Notes under the pieces: generated by a model
Database searches by the model: none
The model's input: the letters and a program-made list of their open reading frames with translations, nothing else
What the model was told of the DNA's origin: nothing
NCBI GenBank assembly: GCA_002786225.1
Contig: PEQN01000010.1
Span: 1-64,000 of the forward strand
DNA length: 64,000 nt
Origin: Leptospira sp.
Lineage (GTDB): Bacteria; Spirochaetota; Leptospiria; Leptospirales; Leptospiraceae
Reading direction: 5' to 3'
Part shown: positions 37,701 to 45,487 of the stretch, piece after piece
Position numbering within the stretch: position 1 is the first letter of the stretch
How the letters are laid out: each line of letters opens with the position of its first letter
Program-made: the position numbers and the translations under genes

Positions 37701-37873
37701 TCCTTGGGAGAGGCACCTAAGTATTTTGTTGTGATGATCATGGTTCCCAAATCGACTTGCGGAAAACCATCCCTCTGCATCTTACGGATGGAGACCAAGG
37801 AAATCAAAATAATTCCTACAATAGCAATTCTAACAAATAATGGACGATCGATAAAATAACGAAAGAAACTCAT
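34742..37873 (-). CDS. RND-family efflux transporter (AcrB/HAE1-like)
   Basis: About 1043 aa from ATG 37873 (MSFFRYFIDRPLFVRIAIVG, GGGAG ribosome site); an upstream ATG at 37909 lies within the operator and is less likely. Two homologous halves each with a large periplasmic loop: first transmembrane helix, ATEFPAISVGISGD, ... LVAMITALGMIVDQSVVVTE, and in the second half SFFALIGVIGLSGIVVNN and TATTVLGLMPTGYG. The Asp in IVDQSV is the proton-relay position. It probably exports lipophilic drugs or metabolites. No membrane-fusion or TolC-like partner is adjacent, which is unusual. Confidence 0.92.
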   Translation of the reverse strand: MSFFRYFIDRPLFVRIAIVGIILISLVSIRKMQRDGFPQVDLGTMIITTKYLGASPKDVEENVTRLIEDEIKGVAGIKTFTSTSQENVSSIVVEIDIDYPDQKEVKDEIRRAVERVTDLPPEVKERPQIRDLKATEFPAISVGISGDKVEYGVVRDVAKLVEKEIKRIPGVSQVDKYAYRDKEFLVYTDPAKLKANYIGITDVLQAISARNIKATSGTLEQGLSQRNILTVAEYNSTSDIQETIVRSEFGGGTIRVKNVAEIKDGFEDELMRTYFNGKQGITLTIKKSGSEDIIRLVDRVNDFVQKKKKLLPKGVELTIASDASKVVRNRIDVVLSNALFGFFLVVGVMIFFIDFRSSLLIASSIPFSFLLTFILMDYLDQSINAVSLVAMITALGMIVDQSVVVTENSMFYVARGGDKDKNILAGTMEVVMPIFASVCTTVFAFIPMFAVTGTIGKFIRVIPIVVIVSLFASLLYSWFFLPSLLNEYGKAAHHKDDNFRNRLEKRLTYFYKNSLKIFLKRRYVSLLGLMSFMFFTFLVIAPQVRVNLFPSAGADRFNITLEMPDYYSFDASQKVLFEVDKIVLSLPKQELAYSTTKLGTGNGNQLAVPIGGEKNLSITEVGLTASNLRDRTADDIAAEVRNRIIALNLPLENLDVQVAKPGPPVGKPIELRIHSDRPDYRQKYTEKVIEYLKQTKGVYDITSNAKLGREEYKIDINYAILGQLGLTVQDVTTNLRIAFDGIIATSIVRENEEIGIRVKFPSKYRDSTSNILNLEVRNKTGALIPIRSFATISTTRADSKIYHTNAEVTTTVTANVEPNFVPKVIVDTTIGHFADELRDIPEVSMSYGGEAEKAQESFLSLVIAFMLGFIAIYLAIVLLFESFAQPILVLMAVPFGLTGVFWAFFAHGLGFSFFALIGVIGLSGIVVNNSIMMMEFINKFFPKGSTIRRTSHAVIRDKVLVMRGSIRRLRPILITTATTVLGLMPTGYGIGGSDPFIEPMVLALAYGIISSTIITLYGIPVLYIINRDIVWFFQRIKKFAFRG

Positions 37874-37888
37874 GAACACTCCCATTTC

Positions 37889-37910
37889 AATGACTAAATA
37901 TTCAGTCATT
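37889..37910. promoter_or_regulatory. TetR-like palindromic operator at the RND gene
   Basis: AATGACT (37889-37895) and AGTCATT (37904-37910) are exact inverted copies separated by eight AT-rich bases, 16 bases before the preferred ATG. This dyad form is typical of TetR-family regulators of efflux pumps. No tetR gene is near, so the regulator would act from elsewhere. Confidence 0.6.
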
Positions 37911-37962
37911 TATTATAGGTTTTAGAATAAGACTAGGCAGTGCAATGAAAAATTCCTTGAAT

Positions 37963-38979
37963 TTATTTGTAAGGACTGACCTCATTAAGACGGTTTTTCC
38001 CTAAGATTTTCATCAAAAGCCTATCTAAGCCTAGGGAGATACCAGTGCATTTCTTAGGAAAACCCAATTCTAGGCAAGATAGGAAATCTTCATCAATAGG
38101 AAAGACTTCCTTCCCCAATTCTGCACGTAAAACTTGTTCTGAGCTGAACCTTGTTCTCTGTTCAAAGGAGTCGGCAAGTTCGAAGAAGGCATTTGCAAGT
38201 TCTACCCCGTCCCAATAAATCTCGAATCTTCGTGCAATTCCATTTTCCACCTTTGCAAGAGCCGCACACTCAGGAGGATAATCATAAAGATATACAAGAC
38301 CTGAGGAAAGATTGGGTTCTACCAAATTTAAGAACACAAGATAGTAAAGATCTTCATAGCGGTCTTCTATAGAAAAGGAAATTTTCTTTTCACTAAGAGT
38401 CTCTACCAACTCTATTCGAGACCACCCTCTTCCTGTTGTTTGCAAAAAAATTTCATGATTCGTGTATCTATGTTTTGGTAATTTAGGATTCTTGCTCATC
38501 TGAGTTAGAATGCCCTTCTCTAGTCTATTAGTCTCAGGCTTTCTAGAATAAGACTCAGATTGAAAGCTGTGAGCTTCTGTTTGGATTTGAAAAGAAAGAT
38601 GATCTATCAGCTGATCGCAAAAGTCCATCATTTGAAATTCATCCCAATTGGCGACGTACATTTCAAGCATTAGAAACTCAGGGCTATGTATAGAACTTCC
38701 TTCTTCACCTGAGCGATATACATGAGCAATTTCATAGATTCGATCAAGTCCTGTACTCATAGCCATCTTTAGTGAATATTCTGGACTCGTAATGAGGTAG
38801 CCTTTTTCTTTCTTGTTAGGTGATAATACTTCGAATGGATCTAAGTAGGGTTCCATTCCAACAATTTTTTTATAACTAGGTGTATCGATTTCAAGGAAGC
38901 CCTCATCTGAGAGCAGTTTTCTAAGTTCATAAAGAAACTTGGATCGTAATTTGAATATTCCAGAGGGAAGCAAATTCAT
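37963..38979 (-). CDS. epmA: EF-P lysine ligase-like protein EpmA (GenX/PoxA)
   Basis: About 338 aa from ATG 38979 (MNLLPSGIFKLRSK). It is a class II aminoacyl-tRNA-synthetase core without an anticodon-binding domain: FLEIDTPSYKK, EPYLDPFEVLS, LITSPEYSLKMAMSTGLDRI, VYRSGEEGSSIHSPEFLMLE, YDYPPECAALAKVENGIARR, ELANAFFELADSFEQRTRFS and ISLGLDRLLMKILG. This is the EpmA pattern. It attaches beta-lysine to elongation factor P. The partner efp and epmB are not in the window. Confidence 0.9.
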   Translation of the reverse strand: MNLLPSGIFKLRSKFLYELRKLLSDEGFLEIDTPSYKKIVGMEPYLDPFEVLSPNKKEKGYLITSPEYSLKMAMSTGLDRIYEIAHVYRSGEEGSSIHSPEFLMLEMYVANWDEFQMMDFCDQLIDHLSFQIQTEAHSFQSESYSRKPETNRLEKGILTQMSKNPKLPKHRYTNHEIFLQTTGRGWSRIELVETLSEKKISFSIEDRYEDLYYLVFLNLVEPNLSSGLVYLYDYPPECAALAKVENGIARRFEIYWDGVELANAFFELADSFEQRTRFSSEQVLRAELGKEVFPIDEDFLSCLELGFPKKCTGISLGLDRLLMKILGKNRLNEVSPYK

Positions 38980-39018
38980 CACTTGACAAGCCTGTTGAAA
39001 TTGCAAATCGTATAAAGT

Positions 39019-39456
39019 ATGGCTAAACCTAGATTGAAATACTTTCGCTTTCGAGAAGTGTCCAATGCGATAGAGTTAGTCTGTTTATTCAATGAACTAA
39101 ATGAAAGCATTGAGAATGAGGCGAGTTCTGTTTTTGCCATGCTATACTACCAAACAAGAAATCATATAAAGATAGATTTATTTCCTTTAAAGTATTTGAG
39201 TTTAAGCTTTACCACAAGACTATTAAATCTAGCAAGAGATCTCAAGGATAAAAACAGAGCCTTAATCCTAGCTGGTTTGAATCCATCCTTAATGCATTTC
39301 ATCAAAAGGTTCAAGTTCACAGACACTATTTTCCTTATAGAAGAAGCAGATAAGGATCGCAAGAGAAGATCCAAGACTAGTTCACCTCCATCCATGGAAG
39401 AAATTCAAGCCTTATTCCCAAGTCTCCCAATAACAAAAGTAAACGAGGCTCAATAG
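39019..39456 (+). CDS. STAS-like protein
   Basis: 145 aa, cytoplasmic. The middle reads YLSLSFTTRLLNLARDLKDK followed by NRALILAGLNPSLMHFIKRF and KFTDTIFLIEE, the strand-helix-strand order of STAS domains (anti-sigma factor antagonists), but without the usual conserved phosphorylatable Ser-Ser. A basic tail (DKDRKRRSKTSS) follows. It is divergent from epmA with only 39 bases between starts. Its last 80 bases overlap the convergent gene at 39377. The STAS assignment is by pattern only. Confidence 0.6.
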   Translation: MAKPRLKYFRFREVSNAIELVCLFNELNESIENEASSVFAMLYYQTRNHIKIDLFPLKYLSLSFTTRLLNLARDLKDKNRALILAGLNPSLMHFIKRFKFTDTIFLIEEADKDRKRRSKTSSPPSMEEIQALFPSLPITKVNEAQ

Positions 39457-39778
39457 AAATGCCGTCCACTTCCCAATCTGCAAACTCTATGGAAGTGTAA
39501 AACACTGCTTCATAATCATTGCAGAGTTCTTTTAGTTCGGAACGCTTGGGTGCAATTCTCTTTAAAATATCCCATAGATGATCTGAGTAGAGAGCATCAG
39601 GAGAGAGTTTAGAATTCAATTGCCATCTAGGTTGAATGGGCTTATTCTCAAAATTTATGGTCTTATCATCGTTTGTATAGTCAGCAGTAATGCCTAATTG
39701 TAAGGATACTTGTTCCGGATTGAGGCCTTTGCCTTGCAGCACTAAGGTAGCCCAAGTTCTTGGATTTTTTTTTAACAT
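39377..39778 (-). CDS. DUF4279-like protein
   Basis: About 133 aa from ATG 39778 (MLKKNPRTWATLVLQGKGLN); a longer frame to 39826 would reach into the response regulator's ribosome site. LVLQGKGLNPEQVSLQLGIT, QPRWQLNSKLSPDALYSDHL and a terminal EFADWEVDGISIEPRLLLLL-type beta pattern fit the DUF4279 family seen next to immunity or contact-dependent systems in some genomes; function unknown. Its 3' end overlaps the convergent STAS-like gene by 80 bases. Confidence 0.65.
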   Translation of the reverse strand: MLKKNPRTWATLVLQGKGLNPEQVSLQLGITADYTNDDKTINFENKPIQPRWQLNSKLSPDALYSDHLWDILKRIAPKRSELKELCNDYEAVFYTSIEFADWEVDGISIEPRLLLLLGDLGIRLEFLPWMEVN

Positions 39779-39835
39779 GTTTTTTACTTGCAGGAATAGG
39801 ATTTTCGGTTTTTTTGATAAATACAAGGAATTTTT

Positions 39836-40561
39836 ATGAAAAATATATTGGTCATAGAAGATGATCCAGATATTGGCAACCTTATTCGAAAATCACTCGA
39901 CTCTGCCCATTATACAACTGTGATCCAATCTTCTGGTGAAGAAGGATTGAAACATTACAAATCGAGTCATCCTGATTTGATCATACTGGATCTCAGCCTT
40001 CCTGATATAGATGGTATGGATGTATGTCGAAGTATTCGCAAGACCGACGAATCTACACCTATTTTCATACTTTCTGCTCGAACTGAAGAAATAGACCGTA
40101 TCATGGGTCTTGAACTAGGAGCAGATGATTATATTACTAAGCCTTTTTCAATCCGAGAACTTAAGACAAGAGTTGACGTCTTCTTTAGAAGATGGGATAA
40201 GAAAATTGGTATCAAGCCGAACATAGGTTCTGGTGGCGAGATCATTCGAGGAGCACTCAAGATTGATCCAATTCGTAGAAGAGTAACTTTGAATGAGAAC
40301 ATTATTAATATTTCTCGAAAAGAATTCGATATTTTGCAACTATTAGCTTCTGCGCCTGGCAAGGTTTTCAGCAGAGAAATGATTTTAGAATCCGTTTGGG
40401 GTGTAGAGTGGGATGGTTTTGAAAGAATGATTGATAGCCATATCAAGAGAATTCGCTCCAAACTAGAAAAGAATTCTGCACAACCTGAGTGGATAGAAAC
40501 TATTTGGGGAATTGGATACCGGTTCTCAGATAATTATGATAATATTATCATACCCGAATAG
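39836..40561 (+). CDS. OmpR-family response regulator
   Basis: 241 aa. Receiver domain (residues 1-120): acidic pair in [10 protein letters not shown], phosphoacceptor Asp52 in [12 protein letters not shown], Ser/Thr switch in FILSARTEE, and Lys in ITKPFSIRE. Winged-helix DNA-binding domain (about 140-235): [53 protein letters not shown]. No histidine kinase lies next to it, so it is an orphan here. An AAGGAATTTTT ribosome site precedes the ATG. Confidence 0.93.
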   Translation: MKNILVIEDDPDIGNLIRKSLDSAHYTTVIQSSGEEGLKHYKSSHPDLIILDLSLPDIDGMDVCRSIRKTDESTPIFILSARTEEIDRIMGLELGADDYITKPFSIRELKTRVDVFFRRWDKKIGIKPNIGSGGEIIRGALKIDPIRRRVTLNENIINISRKEFDILQLLASAPGKVFSREMILESVWGVEWDGFERMIDSHIKRIRSKLEKNSAQPEWIETIWGIGYRFSDNYDNIIIPE

Positions 40562-40582
40562 AGTTAGATAATTTGTCCCTAG

Positions 40583-40600
40583 TTCTAGCTAGTGCTAGAA
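40583..40600 (+). terminator. Hairpin after the response regulator
   Basis: TTCTAGC-TAGT-GCTAGAA is a perfect 7-bp stem with a 4-base loop, 21 bases after the response-regulator stop, followed by GCCATTTTATCTT. The weak T-tract makes it a moderate terminator candidate. Confidence 0.4.
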
Positions 40601-40647
40601 GCCATTTTATCTTATTCATTGAATCATTTAAACAAGGAGTTTAATTT

Positions 40648-40932
40648 ATGAGCACACAACAATCCGAAATTGGTCTAGAACAAGAAATAAAAAATTATAA
40701 AAGCAAAGCCAAAGAACTCACCAATAAGGCTCGTGAGAAATATCTAGAGAATATCAATGATATCAAAGAAATGGCTAAGCTTGTTGGTGGCGAGGCTTCC
40801 GTCCGTGCCAAAGAATTAATTGATCATGTAGATGAATTTATTGAAGAAAATCCTAAGAAGGCTGCCCTCTGGGGTTTCGGAATTGGTGTTGGAGTCGGAG
40901 TCATTCTAACTTCCCTATTGAAACGAGACTAG
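40648..40932 (+). CDS. DUF883/YqjD-like membrane-anchored protein
   Basis: 94 aa. A charged helical body (EIKNYKSKAKELTNKAREKY) and a C-terminal transmembrane helix with IEENPKKAALWGFGIGVGVGVILTSLLKRD, the ENPxxxxxxGxGxGxxLGxxLxRR pattern of ElaB/YqjD proteins that tether ribosomes to the inner membrane in stationary phase. AAGGAG ribosome site nine bases upstream. It begins a three-gene unit resembling YqjD-YqjE-YqjK. Confidence 0.85.
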   Translation: MSTQQSEIGLEQEIKNYKSKAKELTNKAREKYLENINDIKEMAKLVGGEASVRAKELIDHVDEFIEENPKKAALWGFGIGVGVGVILTSLLKRD

Positions 40933-40941
40933 ACTTTCAGA

Positions 40942-41313
40942 ATGACGAAAAAATCCCAAGCTACTTCTGCAAGCTACACTGATAACAAAACTTTTAATAC
41001 TAAAAAGAAAAGACGTGGATTGCAAGCTTCCCTAGAAAACTTCTTACAAAAATTTATTGAATACTTAGAAGCATTGCTTCTTTACGCGCAAAGGCATACA
41101 GAACAATTTTTAAGAAGTTTAATCTTCAAAGGAATTTGGTTTATTTGTTTATTCTTTACAATTTGCATTGGTTTTGGCTATCTATCCTTCTCAACTTTTC
41201 TTGCCTTTCAAATTTATGCTGGCTTCTCTATCATTCAAGCATCACTTAGCACTGGTTTGGTGTTCTTGCTAGGATCATTTCTATTCCTTAAATTTCTCTT
41301 GAGCAACAAATAA
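40942..41313 (+). CDS. YqjE-like (phage-holin-superfamily) membrane protein
   Basis: 123 aa. A basic N-terminus, then two transmembrane helices (FICLFFTICIGFGYLSFSTF and IQASLSTGLVFLLGSFLFLK). The plan matches YqjE/Holin-X-like proteins that accompany YqjD in many Proteobacteria. It overlaps the next gene by one base. Role unknown. Confidence 0.7.
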   Translation: MTKKSQATSASYTDNKTFNTKKKRRGLQASLENFLQKFIEYLEALLLYAQRHTEQFLRSLIFKGIWFICLFFTICIGFGYLSFSTFLAFQIYAGFSIIQASLSTGLVFLLGSFLFLKFLLSNK

Positions 41314-41543
41314 TGTCTCTACCTAAAGATCCCAAAGATATGAATTTGGATGAATTAAGAATGCTCATAGAATTCCGCAAGTTAGAATTGAAAATGGAAT
41401 TCCAAGAAGTTCGTCATAGTTTGGGAATAGGAAGTAGAATACTAAAAGCCTTCAAAAATTCGGGAATCTTAGAAGGAATCCAGGAATCTTTCCAAAAAAA
41501 AGCAGCCACTACAAGCAAAAAGGATGCTAAAGGCGGAGAATAA
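41313..41543 (+). CDS. YqjK-like small coiled-coil protein
   Basis: 76 aa without a transmembrane segment: MSLPKDPKDMNLDELRMLIE then a charged helix and a Lys-rich tail. It occupies the YqjK position of a yqjD-yqjE-yqjK-like unit; I assign by context and size, not by strong sequence similarity. Confidence 0.65.
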   Translation: MSLPKDPKDMNLDELRMLIEFRKLELKMEFQEVRHSLGIGSRILKAFKNSGILEGIQESFQKKAATTSKKDAKGGE

Positions 41544-41699
41544 ACAGATCCTCAGTAAACTAAGATTCATTTTACTCACCTTATTTGAAGCTTGCTTTAA
41601 CTTATTTTCTTTAATTCCTAAATTTAAATCCTAGATTGAAAATATTAAATACTAACTAAAAAACAAAAATAAATATTCAAGCACGAAAAAGAAGAAAAA

Positions 41700-43685
41700 A
41701 TGATATTAATCTCCGCCCAAGGCATTACGAAATCCATAGGTCCTAAAACACTTTTCCAAGATGTAAATCTCGGTATCCAAGAAGGTGAAAAACTCGCAAT
41801 CATTGGTAGCAATGGTTCAGGGAAATCTACTCTGCTTAGAATTCTTCTCGGACAAGAAGAAATCGACAGCGGACAGATTGTAAACAATAGAAACCTTAAA
41901 ATCTCCGCCCTATTACAAGACCCAGCTTTTGATCCTGAGCAACAAATTATTGATCATATTGTATCTACAAAGAACAGATTGTTCGAAGTAATACGAAGAT
42001 ATGAAGAGGCCTGTGAAAAAATTGAACTAGATCAATCATCAGAAGTAGAAGAAGAATTTAACCAAGCGATTTCGGAAATGGATCGCCTGCAAGCTTGGGA
42101 TACAGAATCCAATTTCAAGTCTATGCTTACTGAACTAGGGATTACAAATCTACATCTAAAAATGGGTGAACTTTCTGGTGGTATGCGAAAGAAAGTTGAG
42201 CTTGTGAAAGTAATTCTGGAAGAGAGCAATTTACTGATTCTAGATGAGCCAACTAACCACTTAGATGTGGAGACCATCATGTGGCTTGAAGATTACCTTG
42301 TTGATATGAAGAAAGCTTTACTTTTGATTACGCATGATAGATATTTCTTGGATAGAATTATGGATAAGATTATAGAAATTGATCGTAAGAAAGTACGAGT
42401 ATTCGATGGAAAATATTCTGATTACTTAGAAAAGAAAAACGAAATCCGAGAAATGGAAGAACGTCTAGAAGAAAAAGCAAAAAGCTTTCTAAGAACTGAA
42501 ATAGAATGGCTCCGAAGACAACCTAAAGCTCGAGGCACGAAACAAAAAGCTCGTATCCAAAGATATGAAGAAGTGGAAGGTAGAGAAAAAGTTACTGTAG
42601 ATAAGAAATTAGAATTAATTTCCCTAGAAACCAAACAGGGAAAAACGATACTGGAAGTAAAAAATTTAAAGAAATCTTTCCAAGGCAAACCTATTATCAA
42701 TGGTCTTAACTACCATTTTCGTCGTAAGGAGAGATTGGGCATAGTAGGTCCTAACGGAAGTGGTAAGTCTACACTACTTAATCTCTTAGCTGGCACTCTT
42801 GAGCCAGATTCTGGAATAGTGAAACCAGGAATTAATACTGTGTTTGGATATTTTGATCAAATATCAAGAGAGCTAGATCCAAGCCTAAAGGTAATTGATT
42901 ATATCAAGAAGAAGAGTGGTGATTCAATAACCTTGGAAGATGGAACAAAAATTTCCGCCTCAAAGATTTTAGAGAGATTTCTCTTCCCTGGTGAGATGCA
43001 ATATTCTTTAATCGAGAAACTCTCTGGTGGAGAAAAAAGAAGGCTATATCTCGTTGAAATATTACTTAAGAATCCCAACTTTTTACTCTTAGATGAACCT
43101 ACGAATGATTTGGATATCCAAACTTTGACCATATTAGAAGAATACCTTATGGATTTTCCTGGTTGTGTTGTATTGGTTTCACATGATAGATACTTTATGG
43201 ATAGGATAACTCATTCTTTGCTTGCTTTTCGCGAAAATGGAGAAATCCTACAATCTCATCTATCCTATTCAGAATTTCTTGACCAGGATGATAAGGATAA
43301 AGTCCGAACTGGTTCTAAGCTCACATACACTGGAGAAGAAGAAATATCCGATTCAAAGAATGATTTAAATCCTGCATCTAGTAAATTAGACAAGCTAACA
43401 AAAGGCTCAGTTTCTTCTAATAAATCTCTCCAAGCTAATTCCATTAATAGCTCTCAATCAAAATCTGAATCGAATTTACCAAAGAAACTAAGCTTTAAAC
43501 AGATTCGAAGAAAAGAAGAAATCGAAGCCAAGATGGCACAATTAGAAAGCGAACAAAAAGAACTAGAAGAGAAGATTCCTAGCCTTTCCTCAGATTATGA
43601 AGCTTTAACAGATGCTACGACAAAACTAGGAACCATAGAAACAGAATTGGAAGGCTTACTAATTGAATTGGATTCTATTGGTTAA
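41700..43685 (+). CDS. ABC-F ATPase (Uup-like)
   Basis: 661 aa with two ABC domains and no membrane part. Walker A motifs GSNGSGKST (near residue 37) and GPNGSGKST (near 347); signature motifs LSGGMRKK and LSGGEKRR; Walker B LLILDEPTNHLD and FLLLDEPTNDLD. The linker is basic (WLRRQPKARGTKQKARIQRY), and the C-terminal ~110 residues form a coiled coil, as in Uup. ABC-F proteins bind ribosomes or branched DNA. It is monocistronic. Confidence 0.92.
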   Translation: MILISAQGITKSIGPKTLFQDVNLGIQEGEKLAIIGSNGSGKSTLLRILLGQEEIDSGQIVNNRNLKISALLQDPAFDPEQQIIDHIVSTKNRLFEVIRRYEEACEKIELDQSSEVEEEFNQAISEMDRLQAWDTESNFKSMLTELGITNLHLKMGELSGGMRKKVELVKVILEESNLLILDEPTNHLDVETIMWLEDYLVDMKKALLLITHDRYFLDRIMDKIIEIDRKKVRVFDGKYSDYLEKKNEIREMEERLEEKAKSFLRTEIEWLRRQPKARGTKQKARIQRYEEVEGREKVTVDKKLELISLETKQGKTILEVKNLKKSFQGKPIINGLNYHFRRKERLGIVGPNGSGKSTLLNLLAGTLEPDSGIVKPGINTVFGYFDQISRELDPSLKVIDYIKKKSGDSITLEDGTKISASKILERFLFPGEMQYSLIEKLSGGEKRRLYLVEILLKNPNFLLLDEPTNDLDIQTLTILEEYLMDFPGCVVLVSHDRYFMDRITHSLLAFRENGEILQSHLSYSEFLDQDDKDKVRTGSKLTYTGEEEISDSKNDLNPASSKLDKLTKGSVSSNKSLQANSINSSQSKSESNLPKKLSFKQIRRKEEIEAKMAQLESEQKELEEKIPSLSSDYEALTDATTKLGTIETELEGLLIELDSIG

Positions 43686-43792
43686 TATTTTAGTAGAATC
43701 TATTTAGTTTATTAAATAAACCTTATTTTTGATTTGGAAAGTTATAGGATGATCTTTATCAATTTATTTTTAAAATCATATTTTTAAAAATT

Positions 43793-45355
43793 TCAAGATA
43801 TCCCTCTCACAAGAGCAGATGCCACTCTCATTCCATCCATAGCGGCAGAAACTATGCCTCCCGCATAACCTGCTCCCTCGCCACAAGGGAACAATCCTTT
43901 GATCTCAATATGCTCAAGACTTTCCTTATTCCGTGGGATTTGGATAGGCGAAGAAGTTCTGGTCTCAGGAGCATGGATGACAGCTTCATTCGTTGCATAG
44001 CCTTGCATTGACTTACCAAATTCCACAAAGCCTTTTTGTAAGGATTGGTAGATTAACTTTGGCAAGACAGAGGCAAGTTCTATAGAGCTTAGACCTGGAG
44101 GATAGGAAGTCTTAGGTAAGTCTTTGGACTGTTTGCCTTCAATAAAATCAAGATATCTTTGTGCAGGAGCCTTTTGAGTCTTGCCAGCCTGCAACCAGGC
44201 TCTATGCTCTATGGATTTTTGAAATTCAAGTACTGATAGAGGGCCAAATTTTTGGAAATCTTTTAGGTCTTCTAGCCTTAGTTCCACAACTATACCTGAA
44301 TTAGCAGTAGGCCTTGATCTTTGAGAGGATGACCAGCCATTGGTAACGATCTCTTCTTGGGAAGTTGCACAAGGTGCAATTACTCCACCTGGACACATAC
44401 AAAATGAATAAACCCCTCGCCCATTGATTTGCTTAACTATACTGTAAGGGGAAGGAGGTAGATATTTACTTCTAGTTTCACATTTGTATTGGATTGAATC
44501 GATCAGTGCTTGTGGATGTTCAACTCGTACTCCTATGGCTATAGGTTTAGCTTCAATTTTTATTTGCTTTCTATGAAGTAAATAAAAAATATCTCGTGCA
44601 GAATGTCCGGTTGCTAGAATTACCTTATCGGTATTGAATTTAGATCCGTCTTTAAATGTCAAAGACTTAATGGACTGCGAAACTAGCTCTATATCAACCA
44701 ATCTAGTATTAAAATGAATTTCGCCTCCATGTGCAAGTATGCAGTCTCGCATGTTCTTAAGAATTTCAGGTAATTTATTTGTACCGATATGAGGATGGGC
44801 ATCAATGAGAATTCCATCTGGTGCTCCAAATGCTACTAGCAGTTCATAAACCTTTCTCACATTTCCACGTTTGGTGGATCTTGTGTAAAGCTTGCCATCT
44901 GAGTAAGTTCCTGCACCACCTTCCCCAAAGCAATAATTGGAATCTTCATTTACTATATTATGTAAATTGATTGCTCTTAAATCGAAGACTCTTTCTCGAA
45001 CATTTTTACCTCTTTCGAAAATTACAGGCTTGATTCCAAGTTCAAGCAACTGTAAGGCTGCAAACATTCCCGCAGGACCTGCACCAATAATAGCAACTTG
45101 ACGTGAATTAGATGCATTGGGAAAATTGGGTAGATAAGACCCTGCCAGTTTAGGTTTGAACTCTTCCTCTATGTAGACTCGAAATTTCTCTTGGTAAACA
45201 ACATGTTTTGATCTGGCATCAATAGAACGCTGTATAGGTTCTATATGATTTATTTTTTTGCTAGGAATATTGAGTTTATTTGAAATAAATTCCAATAATT
45301 TTTCTGGAACCTGTGAAATTTCAGGAGCTAGCCTAAGTTCGATTTCTTGTATCAT
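43793..45355 (-). CDS. FAD-dependent dehydrogenase of the COG2509 family
   Basis: 520 aa. An N-terminal ~85-residue region precedes the dinucleotide-binding VAIIGAGPAGMFAALQLLEL motif (near residue 90). Further on: FGEGGAGTYSDGKLYTRS, VILATGHSARDIFYLLH, VYSFCMCPGGVIAPCATSQE and a C-terminal LFPCGEGAGYAGGIVSAAMD, the FAD-binding end. The full set matches COG2509 flavoproteins, a conserved family with uncharacterised substrate. Cytoplasmic. Standalone and convergent with the ABC-F gene. Confidence 0.88.
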   Translation of the reverse strand: MIQEIELRLAPEISQVPEKLLEFISNKLNIPSKKINHIEPIQRSIDARSKHVVYQEKFRVYIEEEFKPKLAGSYLPNFPNASNSRQVAIIGAGPAGMFAALQLLELGIKPVIFERGKNVRERVFDLRAINLHNIVNEDSNYCFGEGGAGTYSDGKLYTRSTKRGNVRKVYELLVAFGAPDGILIDAHPHIGTNKLPEILKNMRDCILAHGGEIHFNTRLVDIELVSQSIKSLTFKDGSKFNTDKVILATGHSARDIFYLLHRKQIKIEAKPIAIGVRVEHPQALIDSIQYKCETRSKYLPPSPYSIVKQINGRGVYSFCMCPGGVIAPCATSQEEIVTNGWSSSQRSRPTANSGIVVELRLEDLKDFQKFGPLSVLEFQKSIEHRAWLQAGKTQKAPAQRYLDFIEGKQSKDLPKTSYPPGLSSIELASVLPKLIYQSLQKGFVEFGKSMQGYATNEAVIHAPETRTSSPIQIPRNKESLEHIEIKGLFPCGEGAGYAGGIVSAAMDGMRVASALVRGIS

Positions 45356-45487
45356 GAAAATTAAATAGTTATCTTGAGCATCTTTCTAATCTTTTATCAT
45401 GAGAAGAAATCTAGCCAAATATAATACCACTTCCAACTTGAAATTGATACTAAATTCCACAACAGATTTCTGAGGCGATTCGCTAAA

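Noticed and set aside
37873..37909. Longer RND start at 37909
   Set aside because: It lies inside the TetR-like dyad and adds residues not typical for RND proteins; ATG 37873 has a GGGAG ribosome site.
40403..40600. Minus-strand frame across the end of the response regulator
   Set aside because: Shadow of the response-regulator gene; no start or coding support.
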